64,000 nucleotides of DNA from CAYMEV01 sp964389675 [NCBI: uncultured Candidatus Sumerlaeota bacterium] (GCA_964389675.1 CAYMEV010000007.1:1-64000); one strand, 5' to 3'. Shown: positions 27,901-36,799, counted from the stretch's first letter. Numbers and translations are program-made. The notes: generated from the sequence alone by a model not told the origin.

Positions 27901-28053
27901 GGAGGCGAGTTTCAGGCCCCGCTGGCAAGGGCTGTAGTAGGGGGGCTTCTCAGTGCGACCTTGATAACCCTCGTTGTGGTCCCTGTAGTATATTACATTT
28001 TTGAGCGCAGGTCAAAAGATCATTCAGCAGCTGCTGTAAACGGGAAAATGTAA
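24952..28053 (+). CDS. RND efflux transporter permease (HAE-1 type, system 1)
   Basis: 1,033 residues, normal for the AcrB/MdtB/HAE-1 class, with 12 transmembrane helices and two large periplasmic loops. The N-terminus shows LPIDLMPDITYPTLSV and ENASPEEIEELVTRPIEEA, typical of RND pumps. TM4 reads GIGMLVDNSIVVLEN, so the first AcrB-type relay aspartate is kept and the second is Asn. TM10 reads GIVVNNAIVLVDHIN, with Asn at the AcrB Lys940 position. The start is GTG overlapping the MFP stop. It likely exports lipophilic or amphiphilic compounds using proton-motive force. Confidence 0.93.
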   Translation: MKVSRFSVNRPRLTMMVCLIIFIIGGMAFRRLPIDLMPDITYPTLSVYANYENASPEEIEELVTRPIEEAMSAVPGVEEVTSDSEEGSSSVRVSFSWGTDLDAAASDVRDRLDRVIRSLPEDMDRPMLRKFDPSSMPIMIMGASSNLDSIQIRRIIDDQVKYRIERVPGVAALDVWGGLEREIHVNLDVDKVKARGIPLDQVLGSISAAKVTLPAGNVEHGNYQIIVRTPGEYTDLTQIRETVVAEKDGVFVQLKDIADIEDTHQKITRIVRVNGKPGIQLSITKQSGKNTVEVAERVLQEVKNINRDIPQIRLIPIIDSSDYIKRSISSVSSSAIYGGIFAVFVLLFFLRNIRSTAIVAVAIPLSVVATFVLIYFYGFTINIMTLGGLALGIGMLVDNSIVVLENIYRLQESGLKSKQAAIQGSEEVASAVIASTLTTVAIFLPLIFVEGMSGVMFKQLAIVVSFALLCSLLVSLAVIPMLASKYLRHVGIEHFKKDTIFKKLFRTSSRMLAGLENLYRNILQYALVHRARVLIGAAFILILSLLMISFIGVELMPQGDEGEVRVYGDLEVGTRLSLTDEKFKYIDKVVTGEVPEIKSMVTSIGGWSETHEGSIRISLVPQSERSRSSEEIAQELRKRLSGIPGMSIRTRAGTGMFTRMLAGRGGGSERIEIEIRGFDLNIADNLAKQIEDAVKEVEGITDTRISRETGKPEYLVNVNRERAADMKLTVASIARMLQTSIGGSTAGYYREDGNEYRILVRLKDAENLELNDILNLTILNSDGEPVILKNVVDVAMHSGPVEIERRDQERVVTVTANYAERDMGSILGDIKDRLQEIPVPRGFDIGFTGEYEQQQETFGELAVVMVLALLIVYMVMVSLYESFRDPFVVMFSIPPAAIGVVWMLFITGTTFNMQSIIGCIMLAGIVVNNAIVLVDHINLLRVRDKMPLKDAIEEAGRRRLRPILMTAFTTILALTPMATGFGEGGEFQAPLARAVVGGLLSATLITLVVVPVVYYIFERRSKDHSAAAVNGKM

Positions 28054-28088
28054 TTTGCCTGCTGATGTTTTTTTGAAAGGAGTTAATT

Positions 28089-29648
28089 ATGTCCTGTCTG
28101 GAAGTTGATTTTTATGCAGATAGAATAATTTTCCGCATGATGCAGTTTTTATGCCTTATCATCATCATAGTCTTATCAGGAAATGGCTTCATAAACTCTG
28201 CAGATGAGAGTATCTCTCACGAGGATCATATTCTGCAGCCAGGTTCTCAAAGAGAAGCTTCGCTCTCAATGCCAGATAACACAGGTCCTCTTAATCTGTC
28301 TATTGAAGATGCCATTCTTATGGCATTAGAGAACAACAGGTCACTACGCATCGAGAAAATGAACCCTGATATAATCCAAACATATGAACAGCAGGAAAAA
28401 GCTGTCTTTGACCCGTATCTCACAGCAGGTTATTCATACTTCAGCAATAAAGGTGATGATGATACAGAAAACAGAGCAGGTGGAGACATTGCTATTGAGA
28501 GTTTTCTGCCGACGGGAACCTCAATATCTCTAAGCTTTAATACCCAAAGGGACTGGGCTGAGCTTTACAGTGACAATCATGCATCAACACTGGGACTGAC
28601 CGTTACACAATCCCTGCTAAGAGGCTCAGGATCAGGCTATAACCTTGCAAGCGTTCATCAGGCCGGATTGGACACATTGTCCTCCAGGTATGAGCTTAAG
28701 GGTTATACAGAGGAGCTTGTTGCAAATGTTGAAAAAAGTTACTGGAACCTGGCGCTTGCAAAAAGAAACCTTGAGATATACCAGCATTCAATGGATCTTG
28801 CAGTACAGCAGTTAAATGAAGTAGAAGAAAGGATAAATGTGGGGAAGCTTGCAGAGATTGAGCTGGCAGCAGCAAAAGCCGAGGTTGCTTTAAGAAGGGA
28901 AGCTCTCATCAATGCTCAAAGCAGTCTTGAGAAAAGCAAGCTAAGGCTTCTTCTGCTTCTGAACCCGGATGAAGCCAATATATGGATCACTGATATTCAG
29001 CTTAAAGATGTGCCGGAGGTTCCTGAGATCATCCTTGATGATATCGAACAGCATAATGCTGTAGCATTGAAAATGCGCTCAGACCTTAATCAGGCATTGC
29101 TGAGCATAAAGAAAGGCGAATTGGAGATTGCAAAGACTAAGAACGGGCTTCTTCCAAAGCTTGATCTGTTCATAAGTTTTGGTAAAACAGGTTATTCAGA
29201 TTCATTCAGTGGATCAGTTGAAAATATTGACAATGATAATTACAGCTATAATGCCGCCATAAGCTTTGAATTTCCATTCGGCAACAGGAATGCCAGTGCA
29301 AGGCATAAAAGGGCTGTCTACAGCAATGAACAGGCAAAAGAGGCCCTTGAGAATCTTTCTCAGCTGATAGAGCTTGATATAAGGCTTGCATACATTGAAG
29401 TAAACAGAGCCTATCAGCAGATATCTGCAACTGTGGCGACAAAGCAGTCACAGGAGGAAAAATTCCGTGCTGAGGTTGAAAAATTCAGGGTTGGAAGGTC
29501 TACGGCACTGCTCGTAGCTCAGGCTCAGAGGGACCTTGTCAATGCAGAGATATCAGAGGTCGAAGCCATTGTTAACTACCTTAATGCACTGGTTGAATTA
29601 TTCAGAATTGAGGGGTCGCTTTTGGAAAGAAGGGGGATAAAACTTTGA
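28089..29648 (+). CDS. TolC-family outer-membrane efflux protein (system 1)
   Basis: 519 residues with a hydrophobic signal segment (about 18-35, after a longish N-terminus) and two OEP repeats: NLSIEDAILMALENNRSLRI near 75 and the second coiled-coil half near 300-515. Long helical stretches carry the heptad and Ala/Glu/Leu-rich composition of TolC. GAAAGGAG is a few bases before the ATG. It closes the MFP-permease-channel operon after a 35-base gap. Confidence 0.9.
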   Translation: MSCLEVDFYADRIIFRMMQFLCLIIIIVLSGNGFINSADESISHEDHILQPGSQREASLSMPDNTGPLNLSIEDAILMALENNRSLRIEKMNPDIIQTYEQQEKAVFDPYLTAGYSYFSNKGDDDTENRAGGDIAIESFLPTGTSISLSFNTQRDWAELYSDNHASTLGLTVTQSLLRGSGSGYNLASVHQAGLDTLSSRYELKGYTEELVANVEKSYWNLALAKRNLEIYQHSMDLAVQQLNEVEERINVGKLAEIELAAAKAEVALRREALINAQSSLEKSKLRLLLLLNPDEANIWITDIQLKDVPEVPEIILDDIEQHNAVALKMRSDLNQALLSIKKGELEIAKTKNGLLPKLDLFISFGKTGYSDSFSGSVENIDNDNYSYNAAISFEFPFGNRNASARHKRAVYSNEQAKEALENLSQLIELDIRLAYIEVNRAYQQISATVATKQSQEEKFRAEVEKFRVGRSTALLVAQAQRDLVNAEISEVEAIVNYLNALVELFRIEGSLLERRGIKL

Positions 29649-29689
29649 AAAACTTGCAGAAAGCGGTGAAGGATTATATGGACTGATAT

Positions 29690-30529
29690 ATGTGCAGTGA
29701 TATAATGATTGGGACCTGTTCCTGGAACTACAGCTCCTGGATTGGTACCGTCTATTCTAAAGCCTGCCCGTCCCCTGCCGGTTACCTTGCCGAATATTCC
29801 CGAAAATATTCCACAGTTGAAATTGACAGCTGGTTTTACAGGATACCATCCAGAAAAGATGTCACTGAACTTTTGAAAGCGGTTCCCGAGTCTTTCAGAT
29901 TTACATGCAAGATAAACCGGGACCTGACCATGCCGTTCACTGGAAAGTCTCGAAATGAGAAAAACCCAAAATTCCTGGATCCTGAGCTGTTTTTCAGGTT
30001 TTGTGATGCAGTTGAACCAATGCTTTGCCGTGTGGATATTATCATTTTTGAGTTTGAATATCTTAACAGGGAAAAGATGGAGTCTGTCTCAAGGTTTCTG
30101 GAATTATTCAGCGAGTTCAAAGAAAAGATTGGAAAGGGATTCCCGATAGGAATAGAAACAAGGAACAGCAATTATCTTACAGATGATTATTTTGATTATT
30201 TAAATTCCAGTGATATTTCCCATGTTTTTTCTGAAAAACAGTACATGCCCCATGTATATGATGTTTATGACAAATACAGGTCAAAGATCAATAAACGTAC
30301 TGTTATCAGGCTTTTGGGTGAAGACAGGGCTGGAATTGAGAAATTGACCGGCAAGAAATGGGACAGGATCGTTATTGACAGGGAAGATAAGGAAAGGATA
30401 GTTGAAATGTCAACTGGTATAAACCAGAAAGTCATCATAAATGTAAACAATCATTATGAAGGTTCAGCTCCCCTTACTATAAAAAGCCTAAAGCGCCTGT
30501 TCATACAGAGGGGTATTAAAGTAAAATGA
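29690..30529 (+). CDS. DUF72 (YecE-like) family protein
   Basis: 279 residues. The opening GTCSWNYSSWIGTVYS (about 8-23), then YSRKYSTVEIDSWFYRIPS and ESFRFTCKINRDLTMP, are signatures of the DUF72 TIM-barrel-like family, which has no settled function. There is no signal peptide. It lies 41 bases behind the TolC gene and could be read from that transcript. The start may be the ATG at 29690 or the in-frame ATG at 29705; neither has a convincing ribosome site. Confidence 0.85.
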   Translation: MCSDIMIGTCSWNYSSWIGTVYSKACPSPAGYLAEYSRKYSTVEIDSWFYRIPSRKDVTELLKAVPESFRFTCKINRDLTMPFTGKSRNEKNPKFLDPELFFRFCDAVEPMLCRVDIIIFEFEYLNREKMESVSRFLELFSEFKEKIGKGFPIGIETRNSNYLTDDYFDYLNSSDISHVFSEKQYMPHVYDVYDKYRSKINKRTVIRLLGEDRAGIEKLTGKKWDRIVIDREDKERIVEMSTGINQKVIINVNNHYEGSAPLTIKSLKRLFIQRGIKVK

Positions 30530-30552
30530 ACCGGGGTAAAGATGGATGAAAT

Positions 30553-33500
30553 TTATTCGGTTAATTCCTTAAGTTTTTTCCTGTATTCATATTTCACCGT
30601 TCTTTTCAGCAGAAATGTATATGCATCTTTTGCCTCTTTCCCATATTCCTCTCTGCCTGTGAGCTTCCACAGTTCATAGTGTATTTCAGCTCTTTGTTCA
30701 TCGCTTAGATCTTTATCCATGAGCATTCCTGATAATAGCTCTGTGTCTTTTTCAATCTTATGTGAAAGTATGGTGGACTTGAACATTATATCCTTTCTGT
30801 CTATCCTGCATGCAATTGAAAAAGCCTCCCGATTGAAAGCCTCTGCATCCCTGGCTTTCCCTGTTTTATAAAGCAATGATGCTTTGCGGTACAAAAACTC
30901 TGAGAGTTCAAAAACTGTATGAAGTTCGCTACTGATCTCTATTGCTTTATTATAGTATTTTAGAGCTTCCCTGTAATCGGCCAGATGAAAATGAATGCTT
31001 CCGATATTTCCAAAAGCAAGGCTTATCCTCCTTTTATCCCCAAGACCGGAGCATATTGCAAGCTGTTTTTCATAATACTCTATAGCCTTCTCAAAGTCTC
31101 CCTGGTCTGCATAGATATTTCCTATATTGCCGCAGGTAATCCCGATGCTGTTATTATCCCCAAGTTCTTCACATAGTACAAGGTTTTTCCGGAAGCACTT
31201 CATTGATTTTGAAAACTCACCCCTGGTGTGGTGTACCAGTCCCATATTTCCAAGAACACGGACAATTCCCCTTTTATCCCCAAGCTCTTCACAAATTGCC
31301 CTCTGCTTGTTATAATAATATACCGCCTTATCATTATCACCCCGGTTAAAAAATACATTTCCCATATTTCCTAGAGCAATGCTTAAGCCATTCTTATCAC
31401 CCAGTTCTTCACATATCGAGATTACTTTCTGATATGATTTTACAGCCTTTTCATATTCTCCCCGGTCATAATAGACTATTCCCATATTTCCAAAAGAATA
31501 GCATATCCCAACCTTGTCGCCGAGTTTCTGGCATACCTTGAGTTTGGTCTCATAGCATTTCATGGCTTTTCCATAATCTCCCCTGTCCGAATGAATATTC
31601 CCTATACTGCCTGTTGCAGAGCTGATTCCCCTTTTGTCATCTATTGCGTTGCTTATTGAAAGCCATTTTTTATAGTAAAGCATGGCTTTGTCATATCTTC
31701 CCTGTATATAGAATATATTCCCCATTTTTCCCATAATCCTGCTCATGGCCATTTTATCATCAAGCTCTCTGCTTATAGATAATTGCCTTTCATAATATTG
31801 CATTGCATTTTCATATTTGCCCTGATCATACAGAATATCCCCTATATTTCCTACTGCTGCAGATATTCCGTTTTTATAGCCCAGTCTTTCAGCCGCTGAA
31901 AGAGATTTGCCCAGATATGATAAAGCTTCTTTTTGCTGTCCCATGCGTTGAAGGAGCCATCCCAGGCTGTTGCGGCAATCAGAGCACAGCGCTGTATCAT
32001 TTTGTATTTCAGAGATGTCGAGAGCCTTCTTGAAAATAATATAGGCATCCCTCCACCTTCCGGTAAGAGTCAGGATATCTCCAAGCTTCAGGCTTATCAT
32101 GGCTTCCTCGATCCTATCCTTACCTGTTTTTTGGAGCAGCTCTACTGCTGTTTCATAGCAGTTCAGCGCCTTTTCGTTAAAATAACGTTTTTTAGCAATA
32201 TCCCCGCATATTTCATAGCAGGTTGCTGCCTTTTCAGAATCTTCTCCCTGCAGGTACTGATAGGCGATCTCATCAGTTAACTCTTCCGGGGATGCTTCAG
32301 AAAGGGACTCCAGTGCCTTGCCCAAAAAAAGACTGATCTCTCCCTTATTCTCCACGCTTTCGCGTATTTGATCCTTTATTACTATGTTACTGAAAGAATA
32401 GTGTATGCTGTTCTTGACTTTGACAGGCCTTAATATCTCCAGATTTTCAAGTTCAAGCAGTTCAGCTGCAGTATCAGCAACGCCTGTCTTTTCTAAAACA
32501 GCCTTGATTGTATAAACGCTCGGATTTATTTTTAGAAGAGACAGTACCTTTATTATTTTTCTTTTGCTGTCATCCATGAAGAGCTTTTGCATCTTCTGCT
32601 TTACTATGTGGATTATATTATCTGGAATAATTACATCATCTATATCTCTGATCAGTTTCCAGTATTTCTTATCCCTTATTATTATATCCTTATCAAGCAG
32701 TGATTTAATGAGCTCCTGAAGGAACAGCGGCCTGCTCCCGACTTTTTCTATTATCTTGCCTGTTGCTCCTTTCAGGCTTTTATCAAGGTACCTGCTGCCG
32801 AAGATATTTTGGATATATTTATTTACAGCCTTTATATCAAGCTGATGCAATTCATATTTCCTTACATCCCGAATATTCAAAATTTCAGTTATGCCGGATT
32901 CATGATTAAGCTTATCCTCATTGATGTTGGCATAGATGATGATTCTCAAATCATCGGATTTATCAATGCTGGCCCTGTAAATCAGGTTTTTTAATAATAA
33001 AACTGAACCGTAATCTATCCATTGAAGATCATTGAAATATATAATATACTGATTTTCTATTGTTTTTGAAAACTCAATAATAAAATCGCATATATTCTGA
33101 AGGATGATCCGCTGCATCAATTCCGGGTCATCAGAAACTGCCGGCGGTTCATAATTTTTCAGATCCCTGTGCTCAGGCAGTATAAGCCTCAGGTATCTGC
33201 CATAATGCTCAAGAAGCACAGCGGGTGAGAATGTGATGACCTGCAGCAGGATTTCTGATATACTGTGGTACTGCCTTGCTTCACCTTCCATGCAGTCTGT
33301 GCCGAAAAATCTAATTCTGTTTAATCTGCAGTATTTCCTAAATTCATCAAACAGCCTTGTTTTGCCGACTCCTGATGGGCCGCTGAATATATGAAAATTA
33401 AGCTTTTCCTTTCCGAATAGTCCCTTTTTAAGGTACCGGAACTCATTTACTCTGTCTGTAAATGCATTGCCGAGTACATAACTGTGCTTTGTCTCACATG

Positions 33501-34365
33501 TTTCATAATCATAATCAAGTTTTAATGCTTTATTCATATCAGCTATTACAAAAGAGCAATCATCATAACGTTCTTCAGGCAGGTAGGCTGTCATTTTGCG
33601 GATTATATTCTGCAGACCAGGGTCAGTGATCACTGACAGTCTTTTTTCCTGATGATTTTTATATCTATCTTCATTCCCGAGCAGGTCTATCATGCTTTGC
33701 ATTGAGAGTATAATACCCTCATAAAAACGTTTTTTCGTTATAATTTCAAAGAAAAGGATACCGCAGGAGAAGATATCCATGGAGAAATCCCTTATACCGG
33801 ACAGGGATTCCGGGGATATGTACAGAAGGGAACCTCTGATATTGCTGTAAAACCTTTGTGGCCTTGCGGACAGGCCAAAATCCATAAGCTTTGCAGTGTT
33901 GCCTGTGATCATAATATTTAAGGGCTTCAGGTCACCATAGATTATGTTTCTGCTGTGTATATAGTTCAATGCCCTGAGTATCTGAACCATTATATCAAAC
34001 TTTTTACGCTTATTCCTGATCTTATATTCCTTTAAGAGGATTCCCTTAAGATATTCCATTAATATGAAGCAGCTGTCCCGGTACTCTCCAAATTCATATA
34101 CACGTGTCAGGTTAGGGTGCTTAAGCCTTGTCATTATTTCATACTCATTTTTGAAAATATCAGCCAGGGAATTCCCATTACCCGGCTGATAATCCTGCCT
34201 GAATATCTTCAGGGCAAAACTGAAATTATCTTTCAGTATATCCTGCACCAGGTAGACCATTCCCATTCCGCCATGCCCTATCTCTCTGACTACCCTGTAC
34301 CTGTTGTTTATTAGAAAAGGCCTGGACAGAGATCCTGCTTTATTTTCTGAGAGGTTTTTTTCCAT
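30553..34365 (-). CDS. Ser/Thr protein kinase-AAA ATPase-TPR regulator
   Basis: 1,270 residues in three parts. A eukaryotic-type kinase domain (about 23-275) has a glycine loop GHGGMG, K53 in ALKIF, and DFG at 162-164; the catalytic loop is YGDLKPLN (143-150), so the usual HRD is YGD. A signalling ATPase (about 300-600) follows, with Walker A GPSGVGKT at 329-336 and a YIIYFNDLQWID Walker B. The C-terminal third is a run of about ten 40-residue TPR-like repeats. The layout resembles large kinase/predicted-ATPase regulators common in Leptospira, cyanobacteria and myxobacteria. It has no membrane segment. It likely scaffolds and phosphorylates partners; none is obvious nearby. Confidence 0.92.
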   Translation of the reverse strand: MEKNLSENKAGSLSRPFLINNRYRVVREIGHGGMGMVYLVQDILKDNFSFALKIFRQDYQPGNGNSLADIFKNEYEIMTRLKHPNLTRVYEFGEYRDSCFILMEYLKGILLKEYKIRNKRKKFDIMVQILRALNYIHSRNIIYGDLKPLNIMITGNTAKLMDFGLSARPQRFYSNIRGSLLYISPESLSGIRDFSMDIFSCGILFFEIITKKRFYEGIILSMQSMIDLLGNEDRYKNHQEKRLSVITDPGLQNIIRKMTAYLPEERYDDCSFVIADMNKALKLDYDYETCETKHSYVLGNAFTDRVNEFRYLKKGLFGKEKLNFHIFSGPSGVGKTRLFDEFRKYCRLNRIRFFGTDCMEGEARQYHSISEILLQVITFSPAVLLEHYGRYLRLILPEHRDLKNYEPPAVSDDPELMQRIILQNICDFIIEFSKTIENQYIIYFNDLQWIDYGSVLLLKNLIYRASIDKSDDLRIIIYANINEDKLNHESGITEILNIRDVRKYELHQLDIKAVNKYIQNIFGSRYLDKSLKGATGKIIEKVGSRPLFLQELIKSLLDKDIIIRDKKYWKLIRDIDDVIIPDNIIHIVKQKMQKLFMDDSKRKIIKVLSLLKINPSVYTIKAVLEKTGVADTAAELLELENLEILRPVKVKNSIHYSFSNIVIKDQIRESVENKGEISLFLGKALESLSEASPEELTDEIAYQYLQGEDSEKAATCYEICGDIAKKRYFNEKALNCYETAVELLQKTGKDRIEEAMISLKLGDILTLTGRWRDAYIIFKKALDISEIQNDTALCSDCRNSLGWLLQRMGQQKEALSYLGKSLSAAERLGYKNGISAAVGNIGDILYDQGKYENAMQYYERQLSISRELDDKMAMSRIMGKMGNIFYIQGRYDKAMLYYKKWLSISNAIDDKRGISSATGSIGNIHSDRGDYGKAMKCYETKLKVCQKLGDKVGICYSFGNMGIVYYDRGEYEKAVKSYQKVISICEELGDKNGLSIALGNMGNVFFNRGDNDKAVYYYNKQRAICEELGDKRGIVRVLGNMGLVHHTRGEFSKSMKCFRKNLVLCEELGDNNSIGITCGNIGNIYADQGDFEKAIEYYEKQLAICSGLGDKRRISLAFGNIGSIHFHLADYREALKYYNKAIEISSELHTVFELSEFLYRKASLLYKTGKARDAEAFNREAFSIACRIDRKDIMFKSTILSHKIEKDTELLSGMLMDKDLSDEQRAEIHYELWKLTGREEYGKEAKDAYTFLLKRTVKYEYRKKLKELTE
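30930..32060 (-). repeat. in-frame 120-nt tandem repeats encoding TPR units
   Basis: Within the kinase-ATPase gene, units recur every 120 bases, marked by codons for G-(D/E/K/R)-(Y/F)-x-(K/E)-A near 30975, 31095, 31215, 31335, 31455, 31575, 31695, 31815, 31935 and 32055. Each encodes about 40 residues with GNMGN, G(D/E)YEKA and L-C/S-EELGDK. The 40-residue period matches kinesin-light-chain-type TPRs. DNA similarity between copies is substantial, so unit number could change by recombination. Confidence 0.85.
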
Positions 34366-34513
34366 ATAATGATTTTAGTACAATTTTGCTTTATAACAAG
34401 CTAAAAGGCATAAGGCAGTCTTGTAAGCAGCTGTAAGGAACTGCTTTTATGCAAAAAACACTATTTTTATGATCTGAACAGTATAATTAATTAAAAAAAA
34501 TATATTATATCTA

Positions 34514-34541
34514 TTGATTTTTGCATATTTTAATTTATAAT
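34514..34541 (+). promoter_or_regulatory. sigma-70-type promoter for the DUF805 gene
   Basis: TTGATT (34514-34519), a 16-base spacer and TATAAT (34536-34541) lie about 60 bases before the ATG. The surrounding 100 bases are very AT-rich. Confidence 0.6.
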
Positions 34542-34603
34542 CATTTCCTATAGGGTAGTTTTTCTGAAGATTTAAGCAATTTTAGAAAAAAGGAGGTATA
34601 GCT

Positions 34604-34957
34604 ATGGAATGGTTTCTTAAGGTAATTAAGCAGTATGCAGATTTTTCAGGCAGGGCAAGGAGAAAGGAATACTGGATGTATTTCCTTTTCTACATGATAT
34701 TTTATCTTATCCTGTTTGGAATAGATATGGCACTCAGCCTTGGTTTTCTGGCAATAATCTATGCTCTTGCTTTGTTAATTCCAAGCCTTGCTGTTGCTGT
34801 CAGAAGGCTTCATGATATCGGGAAAAGCGGCTGGTTTATTCTTATAAGCCTGATCCCTTTTATTGGGGCAATTATTCTGATCGTTTTTCTGGTTACTGAC
34901 AGCCAGCCTGGAGAAAATCAATACGGGCCAAATCCAAAGGAGACAGCAGCCCAGTAA
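34604..34957 (+). CDS. DUF805 inner-membrane protein
   Basis: 117 residues with the family pattern KQYADFSGRARRKEYWMYFLF near the N-terminus, several hydrophobic helices (about 28-105), a conserved RRLHDIGKSGW segment (67-77), and the usual C-terminal DSQPGENQYGPNPKE. DUF805 (YhaH-like) proteins are inner-membrane proteins of unknown function. AAGGAGG lies seven bases before the ATG. It is a single gene between its own promoter and terminator. Confidence 0.92.
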   Translation: MEWFLKVIKQYADFSGRARRKEYWMYFLFYMIFYLILFGIDMALSLGFLAIIYALALLIPSLAVAVRRLHDIGKSGWFILISLIPFIGAIILIVFLVTDSQPGENQYGPNPKETAAQ

Positions 34958-34987
34958 AAGAATAAATTTCACAAAAGCATGCTTTAC

Positions 34988-35022
34988 GGGATTTTTGCAT
35001 TCAGGCAAAAATCCCTCTTTTT
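34988..35022 (+). terminator. rho-independent terminator of the DUF805 gene
   Basis: GGGATTTTTGC (34988-34998) pairs perfectly with GCAAAAATCCC (35005-35015) around a six-base loop, followed by TCTTTTT. It is about 30 bases past the stop codon. Confidence 0.88.
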
Positions 35023-35068
35023 ATATGATCATTGAAAAGCTGTTCAGGATCAATTAAAATTATGATTA

Positions 35069-35659
35069 TCAATCCGTAATAACGAACCTGTAAGGGAAAT
35101 CCCTGGCATGACCGGCATAATCTATGTTTATTCTCCTTGTGGCCTTTATGTTATAAACTGCCGGTTTTTCTGGGAATGCGATAAAAAGATCTGAATTTGT
35201 CAGGTCAGTGCCATAATGCGACATGTTTATACCCATTGCCTGTGTAAGTTTGCCTGGCCCATCAGTGAGTCTGGTTATTAACTCTGTTTTCCTGCGGGCC
35301 TTCATCAGATCAATACCTGAAACAGGTTTTAAGGCTCTTATGAGTACGACTTCCGGTGAGCCGAGCTTTGATGTAGTGACATTAAAACAGAAGTACATGC
35401 CATATATCATAAAAATATAAGCCAGCCCGCTTTCCCTGTATTGCACTGATACCCTTTTTGAATTTTTTTTATATGAGTGGGATGCCGGGTCATTCAGCCC
35501 TGTATAGGCTTCTGTCTCAGTAATAATGCCTGATGTAACCCCTGATGGCGAGATATTGACCAGATACTTGCCGATCAGTGCACGCGCAACAGATACAGTA
35601 TCATCCTCAAAAAAGGCTCTTGGCAGGGGGCGAGGACTCAGTCTTATTTCAGTATCCAT
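35069..35659 (-). CDS. DNA-3-methyladenine glycosylase (AAG/MPG family)
   Basis: 196 residues of the alkyladenine glycosylase family, which excises alkylated and deaminated purines. Signatures seen: ARALIGKYLV (near 26-35), ETEAYTGLNDPASHSYK (about 47-63), GLAYIFMIYGMYFCFNV (about 78-94), and DGPGKLTQAMGI (about 132-143). The catalytic Glu lies in ETEAY. It overlaps the 3' end of comF by 11 bases and is the last gene of a minus-strand rlmH-comF-mpg operon. Confidence 0.93.
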   Translation of the reverse strand: MDTEIRLSPRPLPRAFFEDDTVSVARALIGKYLVNISPSGVTSGIITETEAYTGLNDPASHSYKKNSKRVSVQYRESGLAYIFMIYGMYFCFNVTTSKLGSPEVVLIRALKPVSGIDLMKARRKTELITRLTDGPGKLTQAMGINMSHYGTDLTNSDLFIAFPEKPAVYNIKATRRINIDYAGHARDFPYRFVITD

Positions 35660-36314
35660 GGCATAATGATATAATATCGATTTTTTCAGGCTTATACACT
35701 CTTATGCTTTTGACTGCTTCCATTACAGTTGTGCCTGATGTATATATATCATCAAATATTATGAGCTTTCTGTCTTCAATTAGGCATTGCCTGGCTGAAA
35801 ATGCATTATTGAGCTGTTTCTGCCTTTGCTGCAGCGAGAGGTTGTATAGCGGGCTTGTATATCGTTTTCTCTTCAGTATTTTTCTCAGTTTGTATATATT
35901 CTCCCTGTCAATAAGTGTTTTAAGCAGTATCTCATTTTGATCAAAACCCCTGATAACTAGTTTTTTTATGAAGTGAGAGGGTATGTAGGTAATTGTATCA
36001 GGATTCAAAAGCTTTAGCAGTGAAGAGAAAGGAGCTGAAAAAATCTCTCTGAAAATTGATGTAAGGTCCGTGTTTTTCTGGAATTTAAGAAGATGTATAA
36101 TTTTCTTCACACTGCCTGTATACTTTGAAAAATAATAGAGATATAGATTGGATTCTTTTAAAGCTATCTTTTCAGGTGAGTTAAAAACGGAGTCCTTAAG
36201 CTCTTTAAGGCAGCTGTCGCAGATATTTGTATATTTGTCCCGGAGTATACTGGAACTGCAGATATAACAGCGGGGAGGCAGCAGAATATTGATCATTTCT
36301 TTAACCACGGTCAT
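35649..36314 (-). CDS. comF: ComF-family phosphoribosyltransferase-like protein
   Basis: 221 residues when started at the ATG at 36314, which overlaps the rlmH stop as ATGA; the longer open frame would overlap rlmH by 40 bases. An N-terminal zinc-finger-like set follows LPPRCYIC, including two CxxC-type pairs (CYIC and CDSC). The C-terminal PRTase motif is LIIFDDIYTSGTTVMEA. ComF proteins are linked to DNA uptake and, more generally, to double-glycine-repeat or replication-related roles in non-competent species. No other com genes are visible. Confidence 0.88.
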   Translation of the reverse strand: MTVVKEMINILLPPRCYICSSSILRDKYTNICDSCLKELKDSVFNSPEKIALKESNLYLYYFSKYTGSVKKIIHLLKFQKNTDLTSIFREIFSAPFSSLLKLLNPDTITYIPSHFIKKLVIRGFDQNEILLKTLIDRENIYKLRKILKRKRYTSPLYNLSLQQRQKQLNNAFSARQCLIEDRKLIIFDDIYTSGTTVMEAVKSIRVYKPEKIDIISLCHGY

Positions 36315-36745
36315 TTCGCCTGATGGTACGGATGGTTTGTATATATGCACTGTACCCTGTACAGTTGTTCTAACAGCATTACTCTTATAAGGAAATGATT
36401 AAATACCATATTGGAAAAGGAGATGGCAAGAGAAGGGCTTGGCGTATTCTGAGGGTAGCATCCCAAATCATTACCTATATAAAAGAAAAGGTTTTTATAA
36501 TTTATCTCGAGAGAAGCATATAAATCATAGAATTCCTCTGTTGAAAATTGTTTGCCGCGTGGATTCAGGAGGATGTTGAAAGAGCTTTTTTCTGAGCATG
36601 TCTTAAAGAGGTCCTGCGGGATGGATCCGGCAGTATTAATGATGCTGATGTTAAACCTGCTTTTCATCTGGAGCAGATACTTCTTTTCAACAGCCAGATA
36701 GGGCGAATTTTCTTTTTTCAGCAGGGATACTATATATACCTTCAT
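36311..36745 (-). CDS. rlmH: 23S rRNA pseudouridine-1915 N3-methyltransferase RlmH
   Basis: 144 residues from the ATG at 36745 (the open frame extends to a TTG at 36766; RlmH proteins normally begin MK-hydrophobic). SPOUT-fold features seen: LLNPRGKQFSTEEFYDL (about 75-91), a glycine-containing SAM knot region FFYIGNDLG, and the C-terminal MVFNHFLIRVMLLEQLYRV...HPYHQAK that matches RlmH's LP/NH-LxR-LLxEQLYRA and NHPYH. The IGNDLG loop is a variant of the usual IGGADG, so the cofactor loop is slightly unusual. It is first in the operon with comF and mpg. Confidence 0.87.
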   Translation of the reverse strand: MKVYIVSLLKKENSPYLAVEKKYLLQMKSRFNISIINTAGSIPQDLFKTCSEKSSFNILLNPRGKQFSTEEFYDLYASLEINYKNLFFYIGNDLGCYPQNTPSPSLAISFSNMVFNHFLIRVMLLEQLYRVQCIYTNHPYHQAK

Positions 36746-36772
36746 AAAATCATTATACAGAAACAAAATATC

Positions 36773-36799
36773 TTGTCAAACTGAAACTATAGGTATAAT
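36773..36799 (+). promoter_or_regulatory. candidate promoter for RND system 2
   Basis: TTGTCA (36773-36778) and TATAAT (36794-36799) lie 48 bases before the TolC start. The 15-base spacer is short, so this is tentative. It sits in the gap between rlmH and the divergent RND operon. Confidence 0.45.

Noticed and set aside
30930-32060. Regular 120-nt repeats as a possible CRISPR or noncoding array
   Set aside because: The repeats are fully in frame, encode TPR units, and lack unique spacers.
35649-36745. comF as evidence of a competence locus
   Set aside because: Only ComF is present, with RlmH and MPG; no pilus or uptake genes are seen.
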